Positions 8,071 to 16,907 are shown, counted from the stretch's first letter. The stretch is DNA of 64,000 nucleotides from JAVDCA01 sp963819385 (GCA_963819385.1 CAWFVV010000006.1:124001-188000), one strand, 5' to 3'. Notes: generated by a model not told the origin, from the letters alone. Program-made: numbers and translations.

Positions 8071-8847
8071 TCAGTTCCCCGCCTTGCCGGCCTCGAACAC
8101 CGCAACGTCGATCTCGAAGCTGCCGTCAGGCTCGGTCGCGAAATAGCGCGTCACGCTCTCCGAAACGCCGACCTGGAGGGCGCGGATGGCCTCGACCTGC
8201 AACTTCGGCGTCGCCATCCGCTCGACCCAGGTCTTGAACCCGAGGCGCACGCGCAGATGCCTCGTCGTCGCGACCGTGAGCCCGGCACGCGCCAGCGCCG
8301 CCTGCCACTCGGCGGCCGAATAGCTGCGCACATGCGAACAGTCGCGCAGCAATTCGATCGCCTGGTAGAACGTGTCGAGCAGCGGCGTGCCGGGCGAGAT
8401 CGAGTTGGCAATGCCCGCGATGCCGCCCGGCTTGAGGACACGCGCGGCCTCACGCAGGCCGGCATCGTGATCGCGCCAGTGGTGGGCGCTGTAGCGGGTG
8501 AGCACCATGTCGAAGCTCGCGTCCGCGAACGGCAGGCTTTCGACCACGCCCTGTTGCGTCGTCACATTGCCGAGACCCCGCTCGCGCGCCGCGCGCGCGA
8601 CGGTCGCAAGCATGTCGGCCGAAAGATCATAGGCCACCACCTCGCGCGCGTGCGGCGCCGCCGCGAACGTGACATGGCCGCCGCCGCAGCCCAGATCGAG
8701 CACCCGCGCGGCAGGCCGCGCCTGCACCAGCGCGGCCAGCGCGTCGAGGTCCTCGCCGCGTGCATGCACGGCGCTCGCGAGATATGCGGCGGCGCGCGAC
8801 CCGAACTGGTCGCCCACCAGGGTTTCGTGGCTCTTGGCTTCGGACAT
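8071..8847 (-). CDS. Class I SAM-dependent methyltransferase
   Basis: A 258-residue enzyme of the UbiE/Methyltransf_11 type. Motif I is VLDLGCGGGHVTF (SAM-binding glycine loop, residues about 50-62), motif II-like is VVAYDLSADML, and a later block is FDMVLTRYSAHHW. The substrate is unknown. It is transcribed divergently from the MmyB-like regulator at 8943, and the 95-bp gap holds two dyads centred 23 bp apart, so this gene is a likely target of that regulator. Confidence 0.9.
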   Translation of the reverse strand: MSEAKSHETLVGDQFGSRAAAYLASAVHARGEDLDALAALVQARPAARVLDLGCGGGHVTFAAAPHAREVVAYDLSADMLATVARAARERGLGNVTTQQGVVESLPFADASFDMVLTRYSAHHWRDHDAGLREAARVLKPGGIAGIANSISPGTPLLDTFYQAIELLRDCSHVRSYSAAEWQAALARAGLTVATTRHLRVRLGFKTWVERMATPKLQVEAIRALQVGVSESVTRYFATEPDGSFEIDVAVFEAGKAGN

Positions 8848-8899
8848 CGCGGCTTGCTCCGGCTTGCACTCTTTCTGTCGCCGTCGTAGCGGCTGATTT

Positions 8900-8937
8900 A
8901 CACTGGTGTCAGGCCCAAATTCATACTGGTATGAATT
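8900..8937. promoter_or_regulatory. Paired operator-like dyads between divergent genes
   Basis: A perfect inverted repeat AATTCATAC-TG-GTATGAATT occupies 8918-8937. A shorter dyad with the same centre, ACAC-TG-GTGT, sits at 8900-8909. Their centres are 23 bp apart, about two helical turns, as for cooperative dimer binding. The sites lie between a methyltransferase gene and an HTH regulator gene, and the larger one overlaps the first possible ATG (8931) of the regulator, consistent with autorepression. Confidence 0.7.
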
Positions 8938-8942
8938 GCACC

Positions 8943-9815
8943 ATGACGGCGACTTTGCACGACCGGCAGCGCGAGCTCGGCGAGTTCGTCCGCGCCCAGC
9001 GCGAGAAGCTCACTCCGGCCTCGTTCGGCCTCGCGACCGCCCGGCGCCGGCGCACCCCCGGGCTGCGGCGCGAAGAGGTGGCGCAACTCTGCGGGCTCAG
9101 CATCACCTGGTACACGTGGATCGAGCAAGGCCGCGACATGTCGCTCTCGTCGGCGGCGCTCGCGCGCCTCGCCAAGGCGCTGCGGCTCGGTCGCGCCGAG
9201 CGCGCCTATCTGTTCGAGCTCGCGCGCAAGCGCGATCCCGACACGAGCGGTGGCGAGAGCGACACCATCCCGTCCGCCCTGCTCGCCTGCGTCGCCACCG
9301 TCGGCTCGCCCGCCTATATCCTCGATCGGGCCTGGACGGCGCGCGGCTGGAACGCCAAGGCGGCGCGGCTCTTCGGCGGATGGCTCGACGGCGAGCACGA
9401 CCGCAACCTGCTCCGCTACATCTTTCTTTCACCGGCGGCCCGCGCGCTGATCCGCGACTACGACGAGCGCGCTCGCCGCGTCGTTGCCGAATTCCGCGCC
9501 GACGTCAGCACCCACCTCGCCGATCCGGCAATCCGCGATCTCGTCGACGGCCTGCGCCGGCAGAGCTCCGGCTTCGCGCGCCTGTGGGACAAGCATGGCG
9601 TGCTCGGTCGCGAAGGCGGCGCGCGCACCTTCAATCATCCGCGCGACGGCTCGCTCCGCTTCGAGCAGGTGACTTTCAATCTCGCGAGCCAGCCCGATCT
9701 CAAATTGACCATCCTGGTCCCGGCCCACACCCGGCCGCGCCGGAACGCCCGCCGAAACAAGCGCGGTCGGCGGGTGCCCGAGCCCACGACCGAAACGGGT
9801 GCGAACGGATTATAA
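8943..9815 (+). CDS. HTH regulator with MmyB-like ligand-binding domain
   Basis: A 290-residue XRE-type transcription factor. The N-terminal HTH (residues about 10-85) contains RRRTPGLRREEVAQLCGLS and ITWYTWIEQGRDM, the standard MmyB-family helix-turn-helix. The C-terminal part (WTARGWNAKAARLFGGW, NLLRYIFL, FNHPRDGSLRFEQVTF) is the PAS-like MmyB ligand domain, which in related proteins binds fatty acids. In this family the target is often a divergent oxidoreductase or transferase; here it would be the methyltransferase. ATG at 8931 or 8943 could start it; neither has a good ribosome-binding site, so a leaderless message is possible. Confidence 0.9.
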   Translation: MTATLHDRQRELGEFVRAQREKLTPASFGLATARRRRTPGLRREEVAQLCGLSITWYTWIEQGRDMSLSSAALARLAKALRLGRAERAYLFELARKRDPDTSGGESDTIPSALLACVATVGSPAYILDRAWTARGWNAKAARLFGGWLDGEHDRNLLRYIFLSPAARALIRDYDERARRVVAEFRADVSTHLADPAIRDLVDGLRRQSSGFARLWDKHGVLGREGGARTFNHPRDGSLRFEQVTFNLASQPDLKLTILVPAHTRPRRNARRNKRGRRVPEPTTETGANGL

Positions 9816-9870
9816 TGGAAGGACCATCAGCGCCGCAGCCGCCGCGGCCGACAGTTACCGGAGAAGCACC

Positions 9871-10077
9871 ATGAACGAGGACGTCTTCAACGCCAGTATC
9901 CGCAAATTTCTCAAGGCGCTCGGCGTCACGGCGCAACGCGAGATCGAGCAGGCGGTGCGCCAGGCGATCGCCGACGGGCGCATCAAGGGCAACGAGACAT
10001 GGCCCGCCAAGGCGACGGTCTCGGTCCCGGGCGTCGGATTGAATTGGGAGGTCGACGGCAAGATCGAGCTCGGCTAG
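9871..10077 (+). CDS. DUF6494 family small protein
   Basis: A 68-residue protein beginning MNEDVFNASIRKFLKALGV, with TSQREIE-like TAQREIEQAVR next and a C-terminal strand pair around VPGVGLNWEVDGKIELG. This is the pattern of DUF6494, whose function is unknown. The ATG follows GGAGAAGCACC, a fair ribosome-binding site. It stands alone between the MmyB-like regulator and a convergent DUF4189 gene. Confidence 0.85.
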   Translation: MNEDVFNASIRKFLKALGVTAQREIEQAVRQAIADGRIKGNETWPAKATVSVPGVGLNWEVDGKIELG

Positions 10078-10117
10078 CGCCTGCTCGGGCGAAGGCGACG
10101 CCAGAACGCCACAGTCG

Positions 10118-10139
10118 CGCCACGCCACTCGGCGTGGCG
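10118..10139. terminator. Bidirectional hairpin between convergent genes
   Basis: CGCCACGCC (10118-10126) pairs perfectly with GGCGTGGCG (10131-10139) around ACTC. It sits in the 81-bp gap between the ends of the DUF6494 and DUF4189 genes and could end transcription from both sides. There is no clear T-run. Confidence 0.55.
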
Positions 10140-10158
10140 GACCGTGGCAATGCGCCGC

Positions 10159-10605
10159 TCAATTCCCGTCGCAGAAGGACTGGTTCACCTTGCAGAACTC
10201 GCGGCGATCCGGACCCGCCGTCACCTCGCAGTTCTTCATCGCGCGGTCCTCGGCGGTCTCCTTGTCGCCCGCGATCGCCCAGCCCACGCCCGGCGTGCCG
10301 GCCTTGGGGTCGAAGCTCAGCGCGTAGCACTCGTGCGAGAACTTGAACACCACCTGGCAGATCGCCGCCATCTTGGGCGCGCCCTCGTATTTGCGGCACG
10401 TCGCCAGCGCCTGCGCACCCGCCTCGTCGGCACTCGATTTGTTGATGGCGGCGCCGAACGCGAAGCCGTCCTTGGCGAAATCGCCCGATGCGCCGATCGC
10501 GATCGCGCCCTCGGCGAGCGCCGCCGAGGTCAGTCCCAAACCCAGCCCGGCGGCGGCGACCGACAAGGCCGCGCCGGTCACCAATCCGCGTACAATATTG
10601 CTCAT
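10159..10605 (-). CDS. Secreted DUF4189 domain protein
   Basis: A 148-residue exported protein. Residues 1-32 form a signal peptide (MSNIVRGLVTGAALSVAAAG...SAALA). The mature part carries the DUF4189 pattern: GASGDFAKDGFAFGAA, a Cys near KSSADEAGAQALATC, WAIAGDKETAEDRAMKNC and a final FCDGN, with paired Cys likely to form disulfides. The start at 10605 is set by GGGGAG 7 nt upstream; longer in-frame starts lack this. DUF4189 proteins are periplasmic or secreted and of unknown role. Confidence 0.85.
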   Translation of the reverse strand: MSNIVRGLVTGAALSVAAAGLGLGLTSAALAEGAIAIGASGDFAKDGFAFGAAINKSSADEAGAQALATCRKYEGAPKMAAICQVVFKFSHECYALSFDPKAGTPGVGWAIAGDKETAEDRAMKNCEVTAGPDRREFCKVNQSFCDGN

Positions 10606-10788
10606 CCCAGTGCTCCCCATGCTTTCGTGAGCGTGCGCGCAAGTCCCTTCGTCCGGCCCGCGCCGGCCTGCGCATGCGTCATGGTGCACGTTTCGCCGGC
10701 GCGCGACAAGCGCGGCCGCGTCATCGGCGCGTCACATCGGCATTAAATTTGCGCTTGAAATTTGCGCTTGAATTTGCGCCCCGAAACC

Positions 10789-12003
10789 TCAGGCGCGCAC
10801 CGGGATGGCCGCTGCGGCGAGGCGGGCGCCGACCGCGTCGAGCACGAGCCTGTGGGCGCGGTCGACGATGTCGTCGAGCGAGGGCGTCCGCGCGAGCGTC
10901 GCGCTGGCCTTGGCCAAAATCTCCTCGCGCGTCGGGAGATGGGGCAAATGCAGGCCGGCCAGCACCTCGGTCGCGCGCTCGCGCGCCGCCGCCAGCGTCT
11001 CCTGCAGGGCGGCGAGCTGCGGGCGCTCGAGCGCCGCCGCGACCGCGCCGGCGATCCAGTCCGAGTTGAAATGTGCGGCGAGCTGGGCAGCCGCGCGGTT
11101 GATCACGCGCGTGGCGAGCCGCTGCTCGTTGCGCAGCACCTCGCGCGGCGGCAGCTTCAGGTTCCAGACGAGCCGCACCCACGACAGCGCCTTTAGCAGG
11201 TAGTAGGTCCCGTCGTATTCCCACCAGCGGAAGCCCTGCCGCACGCTGCTCTGATAGGCGTGGTGGTTGTTGTGCCAGCCCTCGCCCATGGTGAAGAACG
11301 CGAGCAGCCAGTTGTTGCGCGAATCGTCGCCCGTCACGTAGCGCCGCCGGCCGCGCACATGCGCGAGCGAGTTGATGCAGAAAGTGGCGTGATAGAGCAG
11401 CACGGTGCTCCAGAAGAAGCCGACCACGAGGCCCGACCAGCCGCCGATCACGAGGCAGATCAGCGCCAGCACCAGGGCGGGCACGAGCTCGTAGCGATGC
11501 AGCCAGCGCAGCTCCGGATAGCGCGCGAAATCCTCGATCTTGACGAGATCGGTGCCGTCATGGCGCCGGTCGAAGATCCAGCCTACGTGGCTGTAGAAAA
11601 AGCCGCGCTGGCGCGGCGAATGCACGTCCGCGGCAGTGTCGGAATGCAAGTGATGATGGCGGTGCTTGGCCGCCCACCACAGCACGCTCTTCTGCGCGGT
11701 CGATTGCGATAGCAGCGCCAGCACGAACTGGAAGGCGCGGCTGGTCGCGAAGGCGCGATGCGAAAAGTAGCGGTGATAGCCGGCGCCGATGGCGAAGATG
11801 CGCAGCCAATAGAGCCCGACGCACAACGCAAGTGCCGTCCATGTCACCCCGGTCCAGATCGCCGCAACGCAGGCGAAATGCACGATCACGAACGGGATCG
11901 CGCTCGGATACATGAACTCGTCGTGGTCGTCGGCCACGCGCCGGGCGGCGCGATCCCGCGTGGCGGGGGGCGTCGGAACGGAGTTCGACTCTTGGTTGCT
12001 CAA
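10789..12003 (-). CDS. Acyl-CoA/fatty-acid desaturase (delta-9 type)
   Basis: A membrane di-iron desaturase of 404 residues. All three histidine boxes are present: HRYFSH (after GAGY), HRHHH in WAAKHRHHHLHSD, and HNNHH in GWHNNHHAYQSS. Four hydrophobic spans surround them. It introduces a cis double bond into saturated acyl chains, tuning membrane fluidity. The start is TTG at 12003 with GGAGG 8 nt upstream. About 100 extra C-terminal residues, charged and helical (TLAAARERATEVLAGLHL...), follow the usual desaturase core. Confidence 0.92.
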   Translation of the reverse strand: MSNQESNSVPTPPATRDRAARRVADDHDEFMYPSAIPFVIVHFACVAAIWTGVTWTALALCVGLYWLRIFAIGAGYHRYFSHRAFATSRAFQFVLALLSQSTAQKSVLWWAAKHRHHHLHSDTAADVHSPRQRGFFYSHVGWIFDRRHDGTDLVKIEDFARYPELRWLHRYELVPALVLALICLVIGGWSGLVVGFFWSTVLLYHATFCINSLAHVRGRRRYVTGDDSRNNWLLAFFTMGEGWHNNHHAYQSSVRQGFRWWEYDGTYYLLKALSWVRLVWNLKLPPREVLRNEQRLATRVINRAAAQLAAHFNSDWIAGAVAAALERPQLAALQETLAAARERATEVLAGLHLPHLPTREEILAKASATLARTPSLDDIVDRAHRLVLDAVGARLAAAAIPVRA

Positions 12004-12288
12004 AGCGGACGCCTCCGGGGCGCGATCGAGGTCAATGGGAGCCTTGCGAGGTCACAGTCGACGCTCAATGGATCCGCGGAGGTGAACGTCCACCCGCCGC
12101 CATCGTTGCGGTCCATCCGCACAGGAATTGATCCCTCGCAGCGATCTACTTAGGGCTTCGGCCATGGAACGGCAAGCGCCGGGTGCCGAAGCCGGTACAC
12201 CGGCACCCACCGGAGGCCGCGGCCGGTCAAATATCCGCGGATCGTTGCCGAGGCATTTCCGGCGCGGCGAAAATCTGGGCGACTCCGT

Positions 12289-13041
12289 CTACAGCGAATA
12301 GCCGCCGTCGACCACCAGTGTCTGCGCCGTGATCATGCTGTTGTCGGCGCACAGGAACACGATCGCGCCCGCGATGTCCTGTGCGGTGCAGTGGCGGCGC
12401 AGCAGGGTGCGCTCGATCGCGGCAGCCTTGCGCTCGGCCGGCCAGGCGCGCGTCCATTCGGTGTCCACATGCCCGGGCGCGACCGCATTGACGCGCGCCG
12501 GCGCCAGCGCCCGCGCCAGATTCTTGGTGAGGCTGATGAGCGCTGCCTTGCTCGCCCCATAGGCCATGCTGGAACCCGGCATGTTGAGGCCCGCGACCGA
12601 GGCCGTGTTGCACACCGCCCCCTGCGCGGCGCGCAACGCGTCGGCCGCGGCATGCGTGCAGCGGAACGGCCCGAGCAGGTTGGTCGACAGGATCTTCGTC
12701 CAGAACTCCTCGCTCAGCCGGTCGAGATCGGGCGGCGCGATCGGTTCGGCGGTCGCCGGCGTGCCGGCATTGTTGGCGAGATAATCGAGCCGCCCGAGCT
12801 TCTCGATCGCATCACGCACCATCGCCTCGGCGGCGCCCGCCTTCGCGACGTCGCCCGGCGCCGCGATCACGTCGAGACCTTCGGCGCGCAGACGCGCGAC
12901 CGCCTGCGGGCCGCGCGGGTCGTCGGGCAGATGATTGAGCGCCACCTTGGCGCCGCGCTTGGCGAACAGCTCGACGGTCGCGTAGCCGATGCCCGAGGCG
13001 CCGCCGGTGACGAGCGCGGTCTTGCGGCTGAGATCATTCAT
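12289..13041 (-). CDS. SDR family NAD(P)-dependent oxidoreductase
   Basis: A 250-residue classical short-chain dehydrogenase. The Rossmann glycine motif is TGGASGIG (residues 13-20), the structural motif NNAGTPA, the catalytic Ser in NTASVAG, and the YxxxK as YGASKAAL. The C-terminal DGGYSL is typical. Similarity is of the FabG/3-oxoacyl reductase class, but substrate specificity cannot be assigned. It is followed 60 bp upstream on the same strand by a tautomerase-family gene, although no operon is certain. Confidence 0.92.
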   Translation of the reverse strand: MNDLSRKTALVTGGASGIGYATVELFAKRGAKVALNHLPDDPRGPQAVARLRAEGLDVIAAPGDVAKAGAAEAMVRDAIEKLGRLDYLANNAGTPATAEPIAPPDLDRLSEEFWTKILSTNLLGPFRCTHAAADALRAAQGAVCNTASVAGLNMPGSSMAYGASKAALISLTKNLARALAPARVNAVAPGHVDTEWTRAWPAERKAAAIERTLLRRHCTAQDIAGAIVFLCADNSMITAQTLVVDGGYSL

Positions 13042-13100
13042 GCGAAACCCGGTGATGGAGTGGCCGGGCGCCCGGCCCGGCCGATAAGGCTTTCGCCGGA

Positions 13101-13292
13101 CTAGCGGTGCGCCTCGCTGAACAGCACGCCGCCCTTCATCTTGTCCTGTTTCTCGGATTCCACGAGCGTCACCACCACGGCGCTGGATTCCACCTTGTAG
13201 TTCTTCACCACCGCTTCGGTGATGTCCTTCATCAGGGCGCGCTTCTGGTCGAGCGAGCGCCCGCCGAGGGCATAGACGACGACTTCAGGCAT
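13101..13292 (-). CDS. 4-oxalocrotonate tautomerase family protein
   Basis: A 63-residue enzyme beginning MPEVVVYALGGRS, so removal of Met exposes the catalytic Pro1 of the tautomerase superfamily. A basic residue cluster (GGRSLDQKRALMKDI) follows, as in 4-OT monomers, which assemble as hexamers. The start at 13292 is preceded by GGAGAAGAAT and rejects the 14-residue N-terminal extension. It catalyses keto-enol isomerisation of an unknown substrate. It lies upstream of, and on the same strand as, the SDR gene. Confidence 0.88.
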   Translation of the reverse strand: MPEVVVYALGGRSLDQKRALMKDITEAVVKNYKVESSAVVVTLVESEKQDKMKGGVLFSEAHR

Positions 13293-13503
13293 ATTCTTCT
13301 CCATAGGTGTCGATTGGGGCGGGCAGTACCGCATGCCGCTGGCCTTTGTTCAAGGCCGCTCCAGGGGCGCGCCCCGCCGACCGAACGGCGTCGCGCGTGT
13401 TTCCGCAACGGTATGGGTCAGCGTCGCTGGCTTGATGTGCCACGCCGCAGGACTAACATCCCGGCGGCTGGCGGGTTGAAAGCAATTCCGGGAGGCCCTT
13501 CCG

Positions 13504-13695
13504 ATGGAGCTGCGCCCTCACAGCATCCTCACGCCTGTCCACACCAAGCCGCTCATCAGCTGCGCCCAATGCGGCAAGATGATCTATGTCGCGGAATGGT
13601 CGGAGGACCTGGACGAACGCCGCGTGCGTCACCTGTGGGAATGCGGCGCTTGCGGCTACACGTTCGAGACGCTCGCGCGCTTCCCGGCCGCATAG
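13504..13695 (+). CDS. Small zinc-ribbon-like protein
   Basis: A 63-residue protein with two CxxC knuckles, SCAQCGKMIYVAEW (Cys about 20 and 23) and WECGACGYTFETL (Cys about 47 and 50), giving one zinc ribbon. The rest is short and polar. GGGAGGCCC lies just upstream of the ATG as a ribosome-binding site. The function is unknown; similar tiny zinc ribbons occur singly in many Hyphomicrobiales. Confidence 0.75.
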   Translation: MELRPHSILTPVHTKPLISCAQCGKMIYVAEWSEDLDERRVRHLWECGACGYTFETLARFPAA

Positions 13696-13749
13696 GTCAG
13701 GCGCCCGCCCGACGTGCTCGCGGGTGGCTCAGGCGAACAGGCGCGAGCG

Positions 13750-14565
13750 TCAGGAAAGCGGGCGCGACGGCGGCGGAGGCGGCGGACTGACACCGATGGC
13801 GCGGCCGCCGGCAGAGATCGCCTTGCCGGGCAGATCGATCACCCAGTTGACGGTGTGGCCGGTAGCGTTCGCGGCGTGGCCGACGAAATTCGAGAACGTC
13901 GAGAATACGACGCCGACCGGGCCGTGATGGTCGGGCTCCGACGGTGTAGCCACCGGCAGCTCGGCAGCCGGCAGCGGATTTGGCGCGGCCACGGATGGCG
14001 GGGCTGCGCTGGCCACGGACGGCACGATCACGGTCGGCGCGTCCATGCCGCGTGGCGGAGCCGGCGGAAGCCCGGGTGGCGGCGCCGGCACGTAGACCTC
14101 GACCTCGGCGTCCGGTCGCGGCGCGGCAGCCGGCGCGATCGGCGCAGCGACCGTGACACTGGGACGGCTCATAACCGGACGCGTCAACGGCTCACGCGGC
14201 GAGATCGAATCCATGCCGACCGGAATTGAGGCCGTCGCGGCAGGCCTTGCGGGTGCAGCCACGGCTACGCTCGCGGGCACCGGCGCCGCGGCGGCCCGCA
14301 CCTGGGCAGGCTTTTCGGGCTTCTCACGGCGCTCCTTGAGCACCTGACTCATGGCGGCGCGGTCCTGGCCGATGGTCGGCGGCTGGGTCGACCCGGTGGC
14401 GGCGGCAGGCTGTGGGGACGGCTCCGTGCCGTGGCCAAAATGGAGCTGCGCCAGGAGATACCCGCCGATCACCGTCGCGGCGACGGACGGCATGATTTCC
14501 AGCACCAGCCTGGAGCCAACTCGGAAAAGCTTCGGTAAGCGAACCATGCCTCGCACCACCCACAA
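13750..14565 (-). CDS. Membrane-anchored Pro/Ala-rich hypothetical protein
   Basis: A 271-residue protein with one N-terminal transmembrane helix (residues about 22-42, IMPSVAATVIGGYLLAQLHF) and a long Pro/Ala/Val low-complexity region outside. The only more ordered piece is near the C-terminus (VGVVFSTFSNFVGHAANATG then DLPGKAISAGGRAIG). The start may be the Met at 14547 (MVRLPKLF) instead. No known domain. It is divergent from the dienelactone hydrolase gene and resembles in layout the protein at 15780-16544, though the sequences do not align clearly. Confidence 0.65.
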   Translation of the reverse strand: MWVVRGMVRLPKLFRVGSRLVLEIMPSVAATVIGGYLLAQLHFGHGTEPSPQPAAATGSTQPPTIGQDRAAMSQVLKERREKPEKPAQVRAAAAPVPASVAVAAPARPAATASIPVGMDSISPREPLTRPVMSRPSVTVAAPIAPAAAPRPDAEVEVYVPAPPPGLPPAPPRGMDAPTVIVPSVASAAPPSVAAPNPLPAAELPVATPSEPDHHGPVGVVFSTFSNFVGHAANATGHTVNWVIDLPGKAISAGGRAIGVSPPPPPPSRPLS

Positions 14566-14803
14566 TCATCCCGCCGCCCAATAGGCCACCGGTTTCCGGC
14601 AACTTCGTGCTCATCGTGGGGCATTGCGGCGGAACTTTCGCCGTAAACATTGCCGAATTGTAATTTGATCCCGGTCGTCGACCTCTCGGACGGCGCCCCT
14701 GCCCCGATGCGCAAGCCCCTCCACCAGCTTGCCGGCCGATGCAATAATGGGCGCGGCGGGGTGTTCTATTCTGCTGCAAGCCGCTCGCTCAAGGGAGGAC
14801 CTA

Positions 14804-15700
14804 ATGACCGTGCAACCAAAAATCTCCGATCTGACGGCCGATGCCATCGGCCTCATGAAGGCGCCCGACGTATCGCGGCGCGGGTTCATGACTGCCACGG
14901 CCGCGGTGGCGGCCGGCTACACGCTTGCGGCGGGCCCGGTGCGCGCCGAAGCGATCAAGACCGATACCACCGGCCTCAAGGCCGGCGACGCCAAGGTGGC
15001 GGTCGCGGGCGGCGAGATGCCTGTCTACTACGCGCGCCCCGCCAACGTGGCTAACCCACCCGTGATCCTGGTTGCGATGGAGATTTTCGGCCTGCACGAA
15101 TGGGTCAAGGACATCACGCGGCGGATGGCGCATCTCGGCGCCCTTGCGATCGCGCCAGACTACTACTTCCGCTTCGGGGTCAATCTCCTCGACATCACCG
15201 ACACCCCCAAGCTCCTCCCGATCGTCAACAAGAAGCCGGACGCCGAGTTGTTTGCCGACCTCGACGCGACCGTCGCGTGGGCGAAACAGCAGGGCGGCGA
15301 CCCCAACCGGCTCGGCATCATGGGCTTCTGCCGCGGCGGCCGCACCGTGTGGGAATACACCTCGCACAATCCGAACCTGAAGGCGTCGGTCGCGTTCTAC
15401 GGCACGCTCACCGACCCGCCCAATCCGCTATGGCCGAAGTCCCCGATGCAGCTCGTGCCCGAGATGAAGGCGCCGGTGCTGGGACTCTACGGCGCCGAGG
15501 ATACGGGCATTCCGGTGGCCCAGGTCGAGGCCATGAAGGCCGCCATGGCGGCCGCCAACGAGCCCGCCGAGTTCCACATCTATCCGGGCGCCCCGCACGG
15601 CTTCGAGGCCGACTACCGCGCGAGCTACCGCAAGGATGCGGCCGAGGACGCCTGGAAGCAGATGCAGGCGTGGTTCAAGAAATACAAAGTGCTTGCATAA
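14804..15700 (+). CDS. Dienelactone hydrolase family protein, Tat-exported
   Basis: A 298-residue alpha/beta hydrolase. An N-terminal twin-arginine signal (VSRRGFMTATAAVAAG, ending ...GPVRA) directs folded export. The catalytic triad is visible: Cys in IMGFCRGGRT, Asp in LYGAEDTGIP and His in PGAPHGFEAD. The lid region EIFGLHEWVKDITRR is typical of carboxymethylenebutenolidase-like enzymes. AGGGAGGA at 14792-14799 fixes the start. It may hydrolyse lactones or esters in the periplasm; the natural substrate is unknown. It is followed by a strong bidirectional terminator. Confidence 0.92.
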   Translation: MTVQPKISDLTADAIGLMKAPDVSRRGFMTATAAVAAGYTLAAGPVRAEAIKTDTTGLKAGDAKVAVAGGEMPVYYARPANVANPPVILVAMEIFGLHEWVKDITRRMAHLGALAIAPDYYFRFGVNLLDITDTPKLLPIVNKKPDAELFADLDATVAWAKQQGGDPNRLGIMGFCRGGRTVWEYTSHNPNLKASVAFYGTLTDPPNPLWPKSPMQLVPEMKAPVLGLYGAEDTGIPVAQVEAMKAAMAAANEPAEFHIYPGAPHGFEADYRASYRKDAAEDAWKQMQAWFKKYKVLA

Positions 15701-15726
15701 GAATCGCGCGAATATCGAACCAACGC

Positions 15727-15764
15727 GAACGGCCCGACGTGATGCGTCGGGCCGTTCGTCTTTT
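15727..15764. terminator. Strong intrinsic terminator between convergent genes
   Basis: GAACGGCCCGACG (15727-15739) pairs perfectly with CGTCGGGCCGTTC (15745-15757) around TGATG, followed by GTCTTTT. The 13-bp stem and T-tract make a textbook rho-independent terminator for the hydrolase gene; the symmetric stem can also serve the opposing gene. Confidence 0.9.
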
Positions 15765-15779
15765 CACGACATCATGCGA

Positions 15780-16544
15780 TCAGAACAGGCCGCCGAACAA
15801 GCCACTCGGCGAATTTCCGAACGGGCCGGGCGGACGCGCCGGCGGCGCATCGCTACGCCGCCGCGGCGTTCGCTGGTCGCCGAACGCCAAAGCCTGATGA
15901 CGGGCAAAATCGAATTGATCGGGCCGATCGAAACGCTGGAACATGCCGAACGCATCGCCGCGTGCCGTTTCGACGCCTCGCCGATCCTGGCTGTTGGTGC
16001 CGTTGGCGTTGTTGCGCGCATAGACCCTCGGCTTCGACTTGACGGCCGCACGACCGAGTTGCGCCTTCGCGGCAACGAGGACTTTACCGTGACGTATGAC
16101 CGCGCCGTTCGCGATGGCGCGCCGCTGCGCATAGCCCTTGGCAAACGTCAGTTCGCTGTCGGGAATCGGCGCCGGCTGTGCGGCTGGGGCCACAGTCACG
16201 GGCGCCGGCCGGACGGACGCCGTCACGGTCGGTGGTGGCGGTGACTGTGGAGTCGGCGGGCCGGCGGCGGTGGGCAACTCAACGCGATAGCTCGGGGCCG
16301 CGGGCACGCTGGCGGTCAGCGCGACGACACGCCGCGTGACTTGCTGTGGCGCAGGGGGAATGGCGGCGGCGACATGCGGCAAGACCACATCCCGAGGCGA
16401 CGCGAGCAGCTGGAGCGTCACCAAGGCGCCGCTAGTGGCCGAGACCGCCATTACGGTTCCGACCACGATTATGCTCGTGAGGGTCGAGCCCCAGCGCGTT
16501 GGCCGCGCCGGGTTGAGCGAGTAATCATAGGCATAGCGGGACAT
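15780..16544 (-). CDS. Single-pass membrane hypothetical protein
   Basis: A 254-residue protein. Residues 1-17 are polar (MSRYAYDYSLNPARPTRW), then one transmembrane helix (TLTSIIVVGTVMAVSATSGA), then a Pro/Ala/Val-rich region, then a basic stretch (AKGYAQRRAIANGAVIRHGK) and a Pro/Gly end. GGGGAG on the minus strand just before 16544 fixes the start. No recognised domain. It faces the hydrolase gene across a terminator. Confidence 0.65.
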   Translation of the reverse strand: MSRYAYDYSLNPARPTRWGSTLTSIIVVGTVMAVSATSGALVTLQLLASPRDVVLPHVAAAIPPAPQQVTRRVVALTASVPAAPSYRVELPTAAGPPTPQSPPPPTVTASVRPAPVTVAPAAQPAPIPDSELTFAKGYAQRRAIANGAVIRHGKVLVAAKAQLGRAAVKSKPRVYARNNANGTNSQDRRGVETARGDAFGMFQRFDRPDQFDFARHQALAFGDQRTPRRRSDAPPARPPGPFGNSPSGLFGGLF

Positions 16545-16907
16545 GGTCACTCCCCGAAATTCCTCATCCCCCATCGCCATATAGATAGACGCGCAGCAAG
16601 CTCGCCACAGAACTCAACACAAAAAAATGATCAAGGTTCCTTAATTCGCGTGCGGCGGCAGCTTTCTATGCCCTCGCGACGGCGGCGCCGCGGCACGATG
16701 GCGCCAGGCACATTTTTTATCTCGGCCTTATCTCGTCAGCTCCGCGCCGTGGCGCCGCATGTCGACGAAAAATGCGCTATAATTTATGGGCGCGCTCGGC
16801 CGTTTCGCGCTGTCCGCGATGGATGAAACCAGCCGCCGGGGCGACCCGTATCAGCGATACGCCACCAGATCCGGCCAGATGTCACGGCATTCGACGAGGC
16901 GCCGCCC
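16545..16907. other. Divergent intergenic region upstream of gpx
   Basis: 363 bp without a gene. It holds promoters for the minus-strand membrane protein and for the peroxidase. A perfect TATAAT stands at 16778-16783, but no good -35 box lies 16-18 bp upstream, so it is only a candidate. An A-run and CCTTAATTC near 16620-16650 are the only AT-rich patches. No RNA gene seen. Confidence 0.4.
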
